Of a stretch of 45,234 nt of DNA, positions 1 through 11,400 are shown in pieces (position 1 is the first letter of the stretch; the number at the start of each line of letters is the position of its first letter). The DNA lies in the NCBI GenBank assembly GCA_000231825.2, contig JH720310.1:41341-86574 (forward strand), in the 5' to 3' direction. The notes under the pieces were generated by a model. That model was not told the DNA's origin and ran no database searches. It was given only the letters and a program-made list of their open reading frames with translations. Source of the stretch: Tetrahymena elliotti 4EA. Its lineage: Eukaryota; Ciliophora; Oligohymenophorea; Hymenostomatida; Tetrahymenidae. Position numbers and translations under genes: made by a program.

Positions 1-365
1 ATAATAACTATTTTTGATAGCAATCAAAAAATTGTTAAAATTCATAAAAGAATTGGGGTATTATTTTTAATTAAAAAATTTTGAATTGACCTTTGAGTAA
101 CATAATGTCATTAATTTCTAATATCATTATAGTTATGATAATGATGGATTAATTAAATGAAAAGAAAAAATTATTTTAATTTATTTTTTTGACAATCTTA
201 AAATATTTTCTTTTTTCTTAGAGTTTATTTCAAGCAAATTATTCAAATTTTTAAATTATTTTTTAAAAGAAATTACCTATTTATAAAAAGGAGACGGAAG
301 TATTCAATATTTGATTTGTTTATTTGTTCATTAAATGGATTTTTGTATCTTAATTAACACTACAT
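1..365. other. intergenic AT-rich DNA, window edge
   Basis: No supportable gene. If the kinase exon at 366-833 is spliced rather than ending at its TGA, this stretch would be the start of its next intron. I looked on the minus strand for a catalytic-loop HRD motif or other C-lobe sequence and saw none. Confidence 0.5.
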
Positions 366-833
366 TCAAAAATTATTAAATAAAAAAATAAAATATTTAC
401 ACTCACAAATTTCCATTTCCATAACAAAATAAGCTTTTACTTCTGTTTAAACTGTAATATCATTACCATCTTCATCCTCATCATCCTTTTCTTCCATAAG
501 ATAAAAAGAATCATAGACATTAACCAAAAAATCAGATTGTCTAAACTACTTAAGCATATCATACTCTTTTTTCAAAGCATCAATGCCATACTTGTCTTCT
601 TCTTTAGAACTGGTCAAGAATTTTAAAGCAACTTCTCGCTCTTCCTTGGTATTTTTTGCTTTCAATAAGAGGCCATAAGCACCACAATTTAAGTATTAGA
701 AACCTGAATAATGCTTTTATTAGCTGAACATAAACTTAATGATTTCTCCCAGATTTGCTCTATCAATCTAGCAATCCTTGGATATTTGCTTAGAGATGGT
801 ATCGACTATTTAGCTTTGCAACTTCTTAGACAT
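366..833 (-). CDS. protein kinase N-lobe, C-lobe missing
   Basis: Open for 155 codons in the ciliate code, starting at the ATG at 833 and ending at TGA (366-368). About residues 40-130 look like the N-terminal lobe of a eukaryotic protein kinase: a glycine-loop remnant GAYGLLLKA, then VALKFL with the ATP-binding Lys of the VAIK motif, a helix-C-like segment (ALKKEYDMLKQF), and a hinge-like YFVMEMEIC after an acidic loop. The catalytic HRD loop, DFG and the rest of the C-lobe are absent. A GTAAATATTT donor-like site at 400-391, just after the hinge, suggests the TGA may lie in an intron, with the gene continuing past the window start. Otherwise this is a truncated kinase. Kinase-plus-LRR proteins are known in ciliates and an LRR gene lies upstream on the same strand, but I found no exon linking them. 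Confidence 0.6.
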
Positions 834-2995
834 TTTGATCCTAACTTAAGCTATGCGACTGGGTTTTACTAACTACTTACTAACAACTAATGTTGGCTGT
901 ATAAATGCTTATGTTATTATAAACAAAAATTTTTCAAAGGTATTGAAATATATATGAAAATTAGGCTTGAAAAATCAAAAGAAAAGAGGTTTTTAAATTA
1001 AAAAAAGTCCTTTAAAATAAATGCATATTTTTCACACACATTTTTCGTCAAATATACTAATATCTTTTTTAATTTCTTCTTCATATTCTCATTACTGCCA
1101 TTTTTTTCTTTTCTAATTATTTACTTAAATTTTTTTAAATTATTTTAGAAATTAAATACTGAATATTTCTAGAATAGCTTTTCTAAAAATTTCTTTAAAA
1201 CTTTAAATTTTAAAACATTTTTTTATTAAAGTAGAAATATCATCTGAGAATAATCATTCAAAATTTAATAAAAGTTTCCTAGTATCTTAAAGTTAATTTT
1301 CAAGCAATCTGAGGTATTTATCCTAATTTTCCCCCCCCCAAATTAATTAAGACAATAATAAAAATTTTTAAAAATTTAGATAAAAGGAAAAATTTAAAGT
1401 ATCCATCCTAAAATATGTATCATTTTTCATAATATTAAATAAAAATTTTTTTTGATAATTTATAGAAGAGAATATTCTTAATAATTCTAAGAAAAAGTAT
1501 TTTTTATTTGATTTATATGGTAAATCAAAAAATTAAAGAAATACTAAAATTAATAAAGAGATTGCTATTGAATATTCCCTTTGTATTTACAAAAAAATAA
1601 ATAACATTTGAAAAATTTAAAATGCAAAATTTATAAATGAGAAAAATTAAAAATTGAAAAATTGAGTAATTATTTAAAAACACAATATAAATATGAAATA
1701 AATTTGTAACACTTATTAGTTAAAATTATTTGTATTGATTATTTTATTTTTGATTAAGTTATTTAAATTTAAGAATAGTGAAACAAAGTAATTCACAAGA
1801 ATAGTAGCTAGATTTACTTTGCTCTTTCTTTTCTAGAATTATATAATCACTAAAACTCCCTTTTTTTTAAAAGAATATCAGTAATTATGACCTAACCTTC
1901 TTAAAACCTAAATAAAACCAAAATACTTTACTTTTTTTCTTATCACTATCATAGTTTTTTTTGTTTGAACTCAGGGTATCTATTATCAAAATATCAAAGC
2001 AAATGAGTCTCTTCTGTTAAAAGAAATAGCATTTTTTAAAAAGCATTTATCTTATCTCCTTTAGTAAATGGTATATAGTTATATAAATTCTAGCTTACAA
2101 TTTAATAGACACTTTTTACCAATAAAAAGATTTTTAAAAAGTTATTAAAGAAACTTTTGTTATGATAAAATATTTTATAAATCAAAATTATTAATGATAT
2201 TATCTAATCAAATTTATAAAGTTTTTATTATTAGCCCTTCTTATAAATACTAATGATTTTTTTGGAAATGAGATCAAAATAGATTAATATATAAGTGGTA
2301 AATTTCGTTTGAGCGATAAAGAGATAATTCTCATCAAATCTATCCTTTTATTTTTTATTTGATCGTTAGATATTTATTTTTATCTTTAATTAATTTACTT
2401 CGATATTTAATCTTTTGAGTTTTGGTTAATTTTTATGATAATACCTCTAAATTGGGTTTTTCTTTAATTTCTCAATTTTTTGATTATTCAGCAAATTATT
2501 AATTTGTTTTTTTATGTTCAATTTATTAGATAAAATAAAAGAAGTAAAAAATATCTATTTTTATTATACTTTTTATCATTCTAAATTTAATTTCTATTTC
2601 ATGTATTGTTTCAAATAAATAATTATTTATTATTAAAAAAAGAAAATCACTAACAAACTTTAAAAAAATTACATAAAATATTTTTGGGAAAATTTTTAAA
2701 TTTGTTAAAAATATTATTATTCTTTAAACCTTAATTTTAATTTAGGAAATAAAAAAATTCCTTTTTTAATAAGAATTAATATATCAACACATTTGAAATT
2801 AATTAAAACTTATTAAAAATTTAATAGTATAAATCTGATATTGATAGATAAATAAGATTTAATATTATTCATACAATATTTTTTATTTATTTTTAGATTA
2901 AGTTGATATTTAGAAATTTTGTCAGATTTTATGATGGCCGTTATTTGATTTAAAAGCTAGTATTGCCAGCCATTTCATTAAAAATAATCATTATT
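834..2995. other. intergenic AT-rich DNA
   Basis: About 2.2 kb with no coding signal on either strand in the ciliate code. The one visible oddity is a run of eight C (1331-1338), which is rare in DNA this AT-rich. Confidence 0.5.
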
Positions 2996-4529
2996 TCAAG
3001 AATTTAATGATAAATTAACTAATCTTTTTGCTTTTATTAGTTTGGATCTTAATCCTTATTCGCCTATTTCACCAATATTATTAAAACTTTTAAAAAATTT
3101 TTGAAATAAAAAGAGTCAGAAAATTATAAAATGTGAAAAAAATCTGAAAAAAACAAATAAAAGTGAGTGAACTAGTCAAATAAATATCAAGCATGCCATT
3201 AACCTAAATTAGTCAATCAGTCATTTAAAAATTAAGTATTTCATTATTCATTAATTCAAAAATGCATAGTGAATGAATTTTTACAAGAGTTCAAGAGTAC
3301 AAGTTTAAAGATTAGAGCATTTAGCTAAAGCTGATCCTAAGCCCTATGCACCTGTTTAACCAATATCATTACCACTATTAAAAAATTATAAAATAAAGTA
3401 TTGAATAAAGAAATATAATAAGAGTGAGAAAAGCATAAAAATTTGAATCAAATCTGAAAAGAATAAATAATAATGAGTAAATGAGTCAAATAAATATCAA
3501 CCATACCACCAACCTAAATTAGCTAGTTAGTGGCTTAAAAATGAATTATTTCATTATTTATTAATACAAAAATGCAAAGTTAGTATTCATAATTTATACG
3601 TGAGGTAAAGAGTCAAAGTTTAGAGATTAGAGCATTTAGATAAGGCTGATCCTAAGCCTTATGCACCTGTTTGATCAATATCATTTCCACTTTTAAAAAA
3701 TCACAAAAATAAATATTGAATAAAAGCTATTAAAAAGAATGAGTAAAGCATAAAAATGTGAATAAAATCTGAAAAGAACAAATAAAAATGATTAGTCAAT
3801 TAGTGACTTAAAAAGTTTAGTATATAATTATTCATTTATTGAAAAATTTATAATTAATATCCAAATATAATTTTTACCTGAGGGCAAGTTCCAAAGTTTA
3901 GAGATTAGAACATTTAGCTAAGGATGATCCTAAGAATAATGAACCTGTTTGGCCAATATTATTACCACTTTTAAAAAGTTAAAAAAATAAGTATTGAATA
4001 ATGAACTATTAAAAAGAAAGATGAAAGCATAACTGAAAAGAATAAATAAAAATGAGCAAATGAGTCAAGTAAATGTCAAGCATACTACCATCCTAAATTC
4101 GTTAGTTATAGGCTTGAAAATAATTATTTCATTATTCATTAATTAAAAAATGCATAATTAATATTCAAACATAATTTATACCCGAGGTAAAGAGACAAAG
4201 TTTAGAGATTAGAGCATTAAGCCAACTCTGATCCTAATCCTTATATACTTGTTTCATCAATATTATTCCACCTTTTAGGTTGTTGATTAAAAAATGAGTA
4301 ATTAAAATAGAAGCACTATTTTTACCTAAGGTTAAAAATCAAAATTTAGAGATTAGATCATTTTAAACAAAAATTAATAATTTTACCCAAGATCAATATG
4401 AAGATTTAAGTAAGAAGTTAAATTAGAGCTTTGTAGCTTTTAATATATAAGTGTTAAAATATATTAGAATCTCTAAAGAAATTGAGATACATGACTAAAA
4501 TCTGTAAAATATTTTATATTTTATTCCAT
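2996..4529 (-). CDS. small LRR protein, one repeat per exon (copy 1)
   Basis: Six exons: 4387-4529, 4182-4271, 3878-3967, 3600-3689, 3285-3374 and 2996-3086, giving 197 aa. The first exon starts at ATG 4529 and encodes MEQNIKYF... then SSNLTSYLNLHIDLG. The four internal exons are each exactly 90 nt with phase-2 junctions, and each encodes one 30-residue leucine-rich repeat of the type NNIGxxGAQGLGSALAKCSN then LQTLTLYL. The last exon ends RSKLIKAKRLVNLSLNS and TGA. Introns are 115, 214, 188, 225 and 198 nt, and the long ones resemble one another, so exon and intron were probably amplified together. The gene at 34976-37342 on the other strand shares the same first and last exons but has six internal repeats. 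There is no signal peptide or membrane segment. A protein-binding role is inferred from the fold only. Confidence 0.75.
4326..4358 (-). pseudogene. decayed LRR exon remnant inside intron 1 of copy 1
   Basis: Within the intron between exons 1 and 2, minus-strand bases 4358-4326 match the 3' third of a repeat exon (SNLQILIFNL followed by a GGTAAA donor). The 5' two thirds and an acceptor are missing, and an in-frame TGA lies immediately upstream. The intron can only be spliced sensibly from 4387 to 4271, skipping it. It looks like a former seventh exon that lost its front half. Confidence 0.6.
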
Positions 4530-5028
4530 TATTGATTTCTTTTTTAAAATTTATTTTAAATTGAATAAAAATGAATATTTTAAGAATTATTTTGAAAAAT
4601 TAGAAGATAAAAATTTTACAAAATATAATTAAATTTTTGAAAAATAAATTAAAAAAACATCTTTAGTTCCTATCCATCTATAAAATTCTGATAAAAAAAG
4701 TAAAAAATATAAGAAGGCAAACAAATATTCAATTTTTAAATTAAAATTAATTGAAATTCTTCTTTCAATTCCATTAACAAAATGCTTTTTTTTTACTTAT
4801 TGTTTATTATGCTTATAAAATGGATAATCTCCAACTTTTATATTTCAATTTATATTTATAATTATTATTTTGTGTTTTATATTTTTGAATAAATTCTTTT
4901 ATTCGAATAAAGTTAAGAATGAGGAACTAAAAAGGATTACCAAATATTTTATTTGAATAAAAGTAAAATATAAATAATAAACATATCAAGATAAATTTAT
5001 AAATATTTAATTTTATTTATTTATTCAT
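4530..5028. other. intergenic AT-rich DNA
   Basis: Presumed 5' flank of the LRR gene and 3' flank of the helicase gene, both on the minus strand. I see no further coding or repeat signal. Confidence 0.5.
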
Positions 5029-7453
5029 TCATTTTTCGCCTAAGGCAGCTGCTTTTGCAGCTTCTTTGATTTTATTTCTTTCTTGATTAGTAATAAACCA
5101 TGTCTTTTTGGGCTTATTCATGATATCATCTTTGTGTTTAATCAAGTTTTCAGCTTTTTATAACTCCATTTCAGCTTTTCTGAGCTATCTTTCTGCTTAT
5201 TCTTCTTCTAAGACTTTAACAACTTCTCTTTCTACAATTGATATTTTTTCTTTATATTTTTATAATGTTTCAACTGATAAACTAACTTTTTCCATCATTT
5301 TATCCTTGTTTTCTTTGAGCATTTTCTTGAGAGTTTTTAATTCAGGATCGGTACCAATAGTTAAAGAGATACCTTCATTGCCTGCTCTAGCAGTTCTACC
5401 TACTCTGTGAATATATCTTGTGACTTCACTAGGCAATTCAAAATTAATAACTGCTTTCACACCTTAAATATCCAAACCTCTAGAAGCTAAATCAGTAGCC
5501 ATTAAATATTAGTATTTTCCTTCCTTAAAATCACTGAAAGCTGAAATTCTTTAATTTTAGGATAAATCACCATGCAATTCACAAACTTTCAATCCAAAAA
5601 GACCAAAAATAATAGCCATTCTATGGGTTTGTCTTTTGGTCTTAAAGAATATAATTGTTCTTTCTTTATAATACTTAGCTGCTATAGCCAAAAGTGCTGC
5701 TTCTCTGAAATCTTCATTTTGAATTCTAAGCATCTTTTAAATCAACTTATCATTAGTAGCACCATCAGGGTTAGCTTGAATTCTATTATTTTAATTAATT
5801 TTAAATTATGCAATTTATTTAATTTATAATTTACCTAATAGGTTTTCTGAGAGCAATATCAATAAGTTTATTAACTTCACTGTTAAGAGTAGCAGAGAAA
5901 AGAAGAGTTTGTCTATCTTTGTTACAATTTTCAACAATATTCTAGGCCGCTGCTTCAAAACCAAGATCTAATAATTTATCAGCTTCATCAAAGACTAAAA
6001 CTTCTAAGTTATCCAAATCAATAGATCTTGAATTCTACAAATGGTCAATTAGTCTACCAGGAGTAGCAATAATTAATTCAGGGTTTCCTCTCAGTTCAGC
6101 TTCTTGCTTTTACATAGCACTTTAACCAATAACTAAACAAGCTCTAAGCTTAGTATATTTGTTTAACTTAGTGAAAACTTCATAAATTTAGAAAGCTAAT
6201 TCTCTAGTAGGAGTGACAATTAAAGCCTAAACATTATTTATAAAATTTGAATGAATAAAATTAAAATAAATTATAATATGAATGAATGCTATATGTAATC
6301 TTCTTACACTCTCATTAAATAAAATTTAGAATCAAATTATAAATTAATTCTTTGTGTGATTTAATGAAAATAAATGTAATGATTTTTTAATTCATTTGAA
6401 GTTATAGCAAAAATAAAGAAAGTAGGTGTTAAATTTCAAAATTAATCAATTTGATACAAAAATATCAATCCAAATGTATTTATTAATTTTGATAATCAAT
6501 CAGTCTGCTTTATTGTTTTCTACTTTAATTATTTCTACATACCATCTCTTAACTAAATCTAAGAAAAAGATTCATGTTCTTAAAATAAATAAGCTTATTA
6601 CCTTGCTGTAGTTTGTGAAAGGGGATCTGTAGAATTTTTATAGAATTGGAATCAAAAATGCTGCAGTTTTACCAGAACCTGTTTATTTTAAAACATTGAT
6701 TTAATACAAATATTAATGGAGAAATAAAAAATGTGATTTTTAGTTTAATTTACCTGTTAAAGAACTAGCTAAGAGATCCTTGCCTTGTAAGGCAGCTGGA
6801 ATAGCAAGGGTTTAAATATTGGTAGGGAATTCGTATTACATTTCTTCAACAGCTTTAAGCAAAGGCTTGATTAATGCTAAATCTTACCATGATTTCTTCT
6901 TCTTTTTATTGAGTTTTTACTCTTTAAGCTTTTTATTTGAATTTTAATTAATCTCTGTTCCCATATCATCATCTTCATGCTCGCTTTGATCATCAAGTTT
7001 TTCTTTAGCCATTTTTAATACTTTATCGTTTGAAGCTTTGTTGACATTCTTCTTATCTTTATGCTTTTTTTCCATTTCTTCTTCAGATTCAGAACCGTCT
7101 TCATTAATTTCTTCATCATCACTGTTATCTAAAGTTTCCTTAACTCTTCTTTAACGTCTCTTAACTTTTTGTTCAAGAGTTGTCATCTTAGTTTCATAAT
7201 TTTGCTTAGTGGCTTCAATGACCTTAGTTATATTAGAGTCTCTAACTTTAGATTCTCCACCTAATCCTGAAAAGAAACCATTGTCAACAGCTTCGAATTC
7301 TTCATCAGATTCACCGCTATCTTCATAATTGCTCTTAACTTCTTCATCTAAGTTGACAATTAAGTCAGTCTCTTCTTGCTAAACTTTTTTAGGCTATTTA
7401 TTTTAAGCCTACTTTTGCTAAGGTTGCTATTTCTTTTATCCTTTTTTGAACAT
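5029..7453 (-). CDS. DRS1: DEAD-box ATP-dependent RNA helicase, DDX27/Drs1 family
   Basis: Four exons (6754-7453, 6602-6678, 5835-6226, 5029-5782), 640 aa, introns of 75, 375 and 52 nt, all GT-AG. The N-terminal 190 residues are charged and Q/E/K-rich. The core carries FPTNIQ (Q motif), GSGKT (motif I, split by intron 1), PTRELA, TPGR, DEAD, SAT, and then [10 protein letters not shown] (motif VI) in the second RecA domain. The C-terminal [22 protein letters not shown] matches the characteristic tail of DDX27/Drs1, which processes pre-60S rRNA in the nucleolus. That supports the subfamily rather than a generic DEAD protein. The start at 7453 is the first ATG. The frame is open slightly further upstream but has no ATG there. 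All key helicase motifs are intact. Confidence 0.93.
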
Positions 7454-8498
7454 TTATTATTGAGTTGATTTTAACTAAATAGGTAGAGTAGAGTCTTAAT
7501 AATATTTTTTTAATTAAATTATCTTTTATGATTCTTCTATTAATTTCACTCAAATACTGCTACTTTAGCTATTATTATTCATCAAGATTCATTAGGATTC
7601 ATAAGTACGTTAATTAATTATTAATTTAATAATAAAAATCTAAATTTAGTTGTAATATATTTATATTCTCATTCTTTTTATAAAATATTTTATTTCTTTA
7701 AAATTGTTCATTAAAAAAATATTTTTAAAAATTATTTTCAATCAACTAAGAATTCAAAATTCTTTTTTCAATGCTCATTTTAAGCTTTCGCTTTTTCTAG
7801 CTTTGCATTTATTTTTAAGAATTGAGATTATTTAATGAGAAACTAAATTACTTTGAGTAAAAATATTTTGGACAGATTTATTAGAAAATAATTTAAAATT
7901 TATTCAATTAATCTAATATCAAAGATTGATTTATTTAAAATGTAACTATCCTATCTGTTTTTAAGAAGAAAATGTTAAAAATGTTTAGGACTTATTATGT
8001 TTATTTTCAACAATCAAAATAATTAAAATAGGATTGAAAATTTGTATCCTTTAAGTATCTTTAATGATTATAAAATAAAACCTTTTTAATTATCTTCATT
8101 CACTTTAAATAATTCTAAATCCTTTTTTTCTAAAAAGCAATATATTCTTTGAATTATTTAACTCTAAAATTATCATTAAAGACTTTGTTTTTTTATTCAT
8201 AAAATGGACTATTTTAGAGTATAATGTTACTATTGTTGATCTCAATTTATTCAGTCAATCTAATAATAAAATAACCAAAATAGGATGAATAATTTATATC
8301 CTCTAATGATCTTAAATTATTAAAATTAAATGCTGAAATAATCATGGGCTGAAACAAAAAAATATTTACTTAAATTTTACATAAAAAACTAAGCTTAAAA
8401 TTAATAAAAAAAATGAATCTCCAAAATAAGAAAAAATAAATTAAAAAAAGAAAAAAAGAAAAGAAATGAAGGGTTTTCATCTGGAAAACTCAACATCA
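7454..8498. other. intergenic DNA with one imperfect duplication
   Basis: No gene seen. Two imperfect copies of about 70-100 bp (around 7990-8085 and 8227-8330) share the order CAATC-ATAA-AAAATAGGAT-GA-TTTATCCT-TAA. They are too diverged and AT-rich to interpret. Confidence 0.4.
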
Positions 8499-11400
8499 TC
8501 AGCAAATGAAAAATCTGAATGAGTGTTGGATGGCTTTCCAGGTCGCTTACAAGAAAGACTACACTGGTACAAAATATTCTTTCTAACGAATAGTAAAATT
8601 TAAATTTTCATTTTTTAAAAAATCTAAAGGCAGCTCTACAGCATGACCTATGATTTCATCTTTTAATTAATTGTAATTCTCTGGTTTTTTCTCTTTTTGC
8701 CATGGCTCAAGCTAGTTTAGATAAGTGATCTGATCATCTGGATAACATCTAAAGACTTCTCTGTATATCTCTGTATTTTTCTTTTTATAAAAATATTTTT
8801 AAATAAAAATTGTTTTGAATTAATAAATTATCTCTCTACTTTGGATCTTTCTGATATCAAACTTAGCAATTAATAATTTAAAGGATCTTCTGCTTCTTAT
8901 TCAGTCAATCCAAAATGTTCTTGATAAAGAGACATTCTGAAAGTATGAGCAAACTAGTTTAACATAACATGTTTACCATTCATTTTGCAATTCACCTTTT
9001 TAGTATCTTCAATAATCATCTTAGTAAAAAATGGTTTATTTATTATTAATAAATATTCTAAAAATAAAATGTTCTCAACATGAAATAATAATTTTAGTCA
9101 AAAATCTAAAAATTAATTTCAATAAAATGATTGTTGAATAAAAATACTGCAATTTCTGAATCTCTAGTTCCGCACATCGATCTATCATTGATGTTAGCGC
9201 TTCCTATAATAACAAATTTGTCATCTACAATCATGAGCTTGGAGTGCACATAAATAATTTCAGAATAAGGCTTTTGAAAATAATAATTGGATTTTATCAA
9301 AGCTAGATTTTTAAAATTATTTACAGTGTTGTTTAGTACTCCATGATTTCTTAGACCAAAGAATCTTATATACTTAAAAGGATCTTTCACATTCTATTTT
9401 AAAACTTCATATATAGATCCACCTCCTCTGCTTATTGTAAAGTACTCCCAATGAAGTTAACATTTCATCACAGCAGCGTTTGAGTCATTCACTTCTCCAG
9501 CAAAACCCTTTTTTAGTATTTTCAATTGAATTAACAATTTATTTTATGTATTAATAAGAATATTAAGACTAAAGGTAATAGAATTTTCTCAAAATATTTA
9601 AGAACAATCAGATTAAAGGCTTAAAGACAATACAATTGTTTTCAAAATATATTCTTTTTTTATTGTTATTGAGTGTAAATTCGAAAATTAAAACCCATTT
9701 ATTTTCTTAGGATGAATATCTCTAAATTGTTAAGATAAAAATATCATTCAAGAAAACAAATTCATTCATTTTTAATTTATTTTTTTCATATTCAAATATC
9801 AATTTAAAATGTTTGTGGGGTATTATCAAAATATTTATTAATGACTTTGTAGGTTTAAGTTAAACTGAAATTATTTTAATGATCAAAAAAGCACATAATT
9901 AAATAATCATCAAATTAAAAACTTAAATTAATAATTTAAAAAAGAAGATTTAAATAGAATTTACTGGTAGTAGTGGCATGACAACGCATACAAAAAAATC
10001 TTCTCCTTTTTTATCAGCTAATAAAATTCTATCAATAAGAGCCTATGCAATTTAGTTTTTAACTACACTGCCTGCTGTACAAGAGATGAAGAATTAATTT
10101 TCAATATAAATAAAGTTTTATGCTTGTGCTATTAATTATATGTATGCTATTTAGATACTCAATTCAGTATGATCAGGTTTAAGCCCAAGACTCCAACTTG
10201 AACCACTTCTGAGCATTTAACATTTACAACTACCAGATTGATTATATTTAACAAAGTTTAAGTTAATCTTACTTTTCTCTATTTGCTCTGCTTCATACTT
10301 ATTTTTAAGTAACAATTTATTATAAATTTATTTACTATTTTAAACTAAATTACTATATTAGTGTTATATGATTGCAAAGCTTAAGATTTTTTATCTGGTA
10401 ATATCTTATCTTGCACTTTTGATTTCCAAAGACTAGGTTTTTTTACCATTCCATTATTACCAGCAACATTAATATTTTATGGACTAGCAGCAGGATAATT
10501 ATTCTATAGAGGCTAAACCTTATCAAGTATCTCTGAACTTTATATCTATTTTTTGTAAAATTATATTTATTTAATTAAATTGTTGTATAGGTCTTACTTC
10601 TTTAACATCTCCATTCAGGTAAAAGAAGTTGATTTCCTCATCTTGATCAGTTAAATTATCTATTTTCTCTATCAAATTAATACCTATTGTTATAACTTTT
10701 TTAGGAGTGTTGCTGTCACTTCTCTCTTGTTTTCTAGAAAATATTTTTTTTAATGTCTTTGACTCCTTTTTCTTTATAGACTCAACTGGAAGAAGCTCTT
10801 GTGATTCATACATATTTATTTACTCCTAGTTATAAAATTTACTACCATTTGGAGCTTTATTAAAATATTTATGAATAGGGTTGATAATTTCTCCTTACTA
10901 AAACTCTTCTATCCCTTCCATTCTCTCAATAGAAACACCTTTTATTTATTTTAAAATAATTTGACAGTCATGGAACACAAATAAAAATCATTAAAAAAAA
11001 TAACATCCAACAAACACAAACAGTATTTCAAATTCAATTAAAGCAAACATTAATTTGTTAAATGAATTGAAGTTGTTTACTTTCTGGGACTGTCGTTAAC
11101 TTTTGGAGAGCATTTTATCTCTAATTGACTTTATCCATATTGCTTTATATCTCACTGTCAACTTCAGACATTTCCTCAATCATAAATTGAATTTTAGTTT
11201 GAGTTCTTTTAATTTTTTGCATTTTTTATTCAAAAACATCCGCTTTATCAATGATAATTTCTGATTCTTTTGGATCCTTGATAGAATTTCTTCCTTCTTT
11301 TTCTCTAGAAATTGAATTAAGTTATTTTTAGATGCTTTTAGAATTCTCTACAAGAGGTTGTTCTTATTATTGTGTGTTTTCAATCATGGTTATGTCCTTG

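Noticed and set aside
1331..1341. C8A3 run as a possible internal telomere remnant
   Set aside because: It is a single short run, not repeats of CCCCAA. Chance or polymerase slippage is enough.
2996..4400. The spaced repeats of about 300 bp as a CRISPR-like or transposon array
   Set aside because: The conserved 90-nt parts are open LRR exons with splice sites, and the spacers are similar introns rather than unique spacers.
366..4529. One fused LRR-kinase gene on the minus strand
   Set aside because: The LRR gene has its own terminal exon and TGA at 2996, and the kinase fragment its own ATG at 833, with 2.1 kb between them lacking exons.
5108..6611. Plus-strand standard-code ORFs in the helicase region
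   Set aside because: They are antisense shadows of DDX27 exons or its 375-nt intron. The minus strand carries all helicase motifs in the ciliate code.
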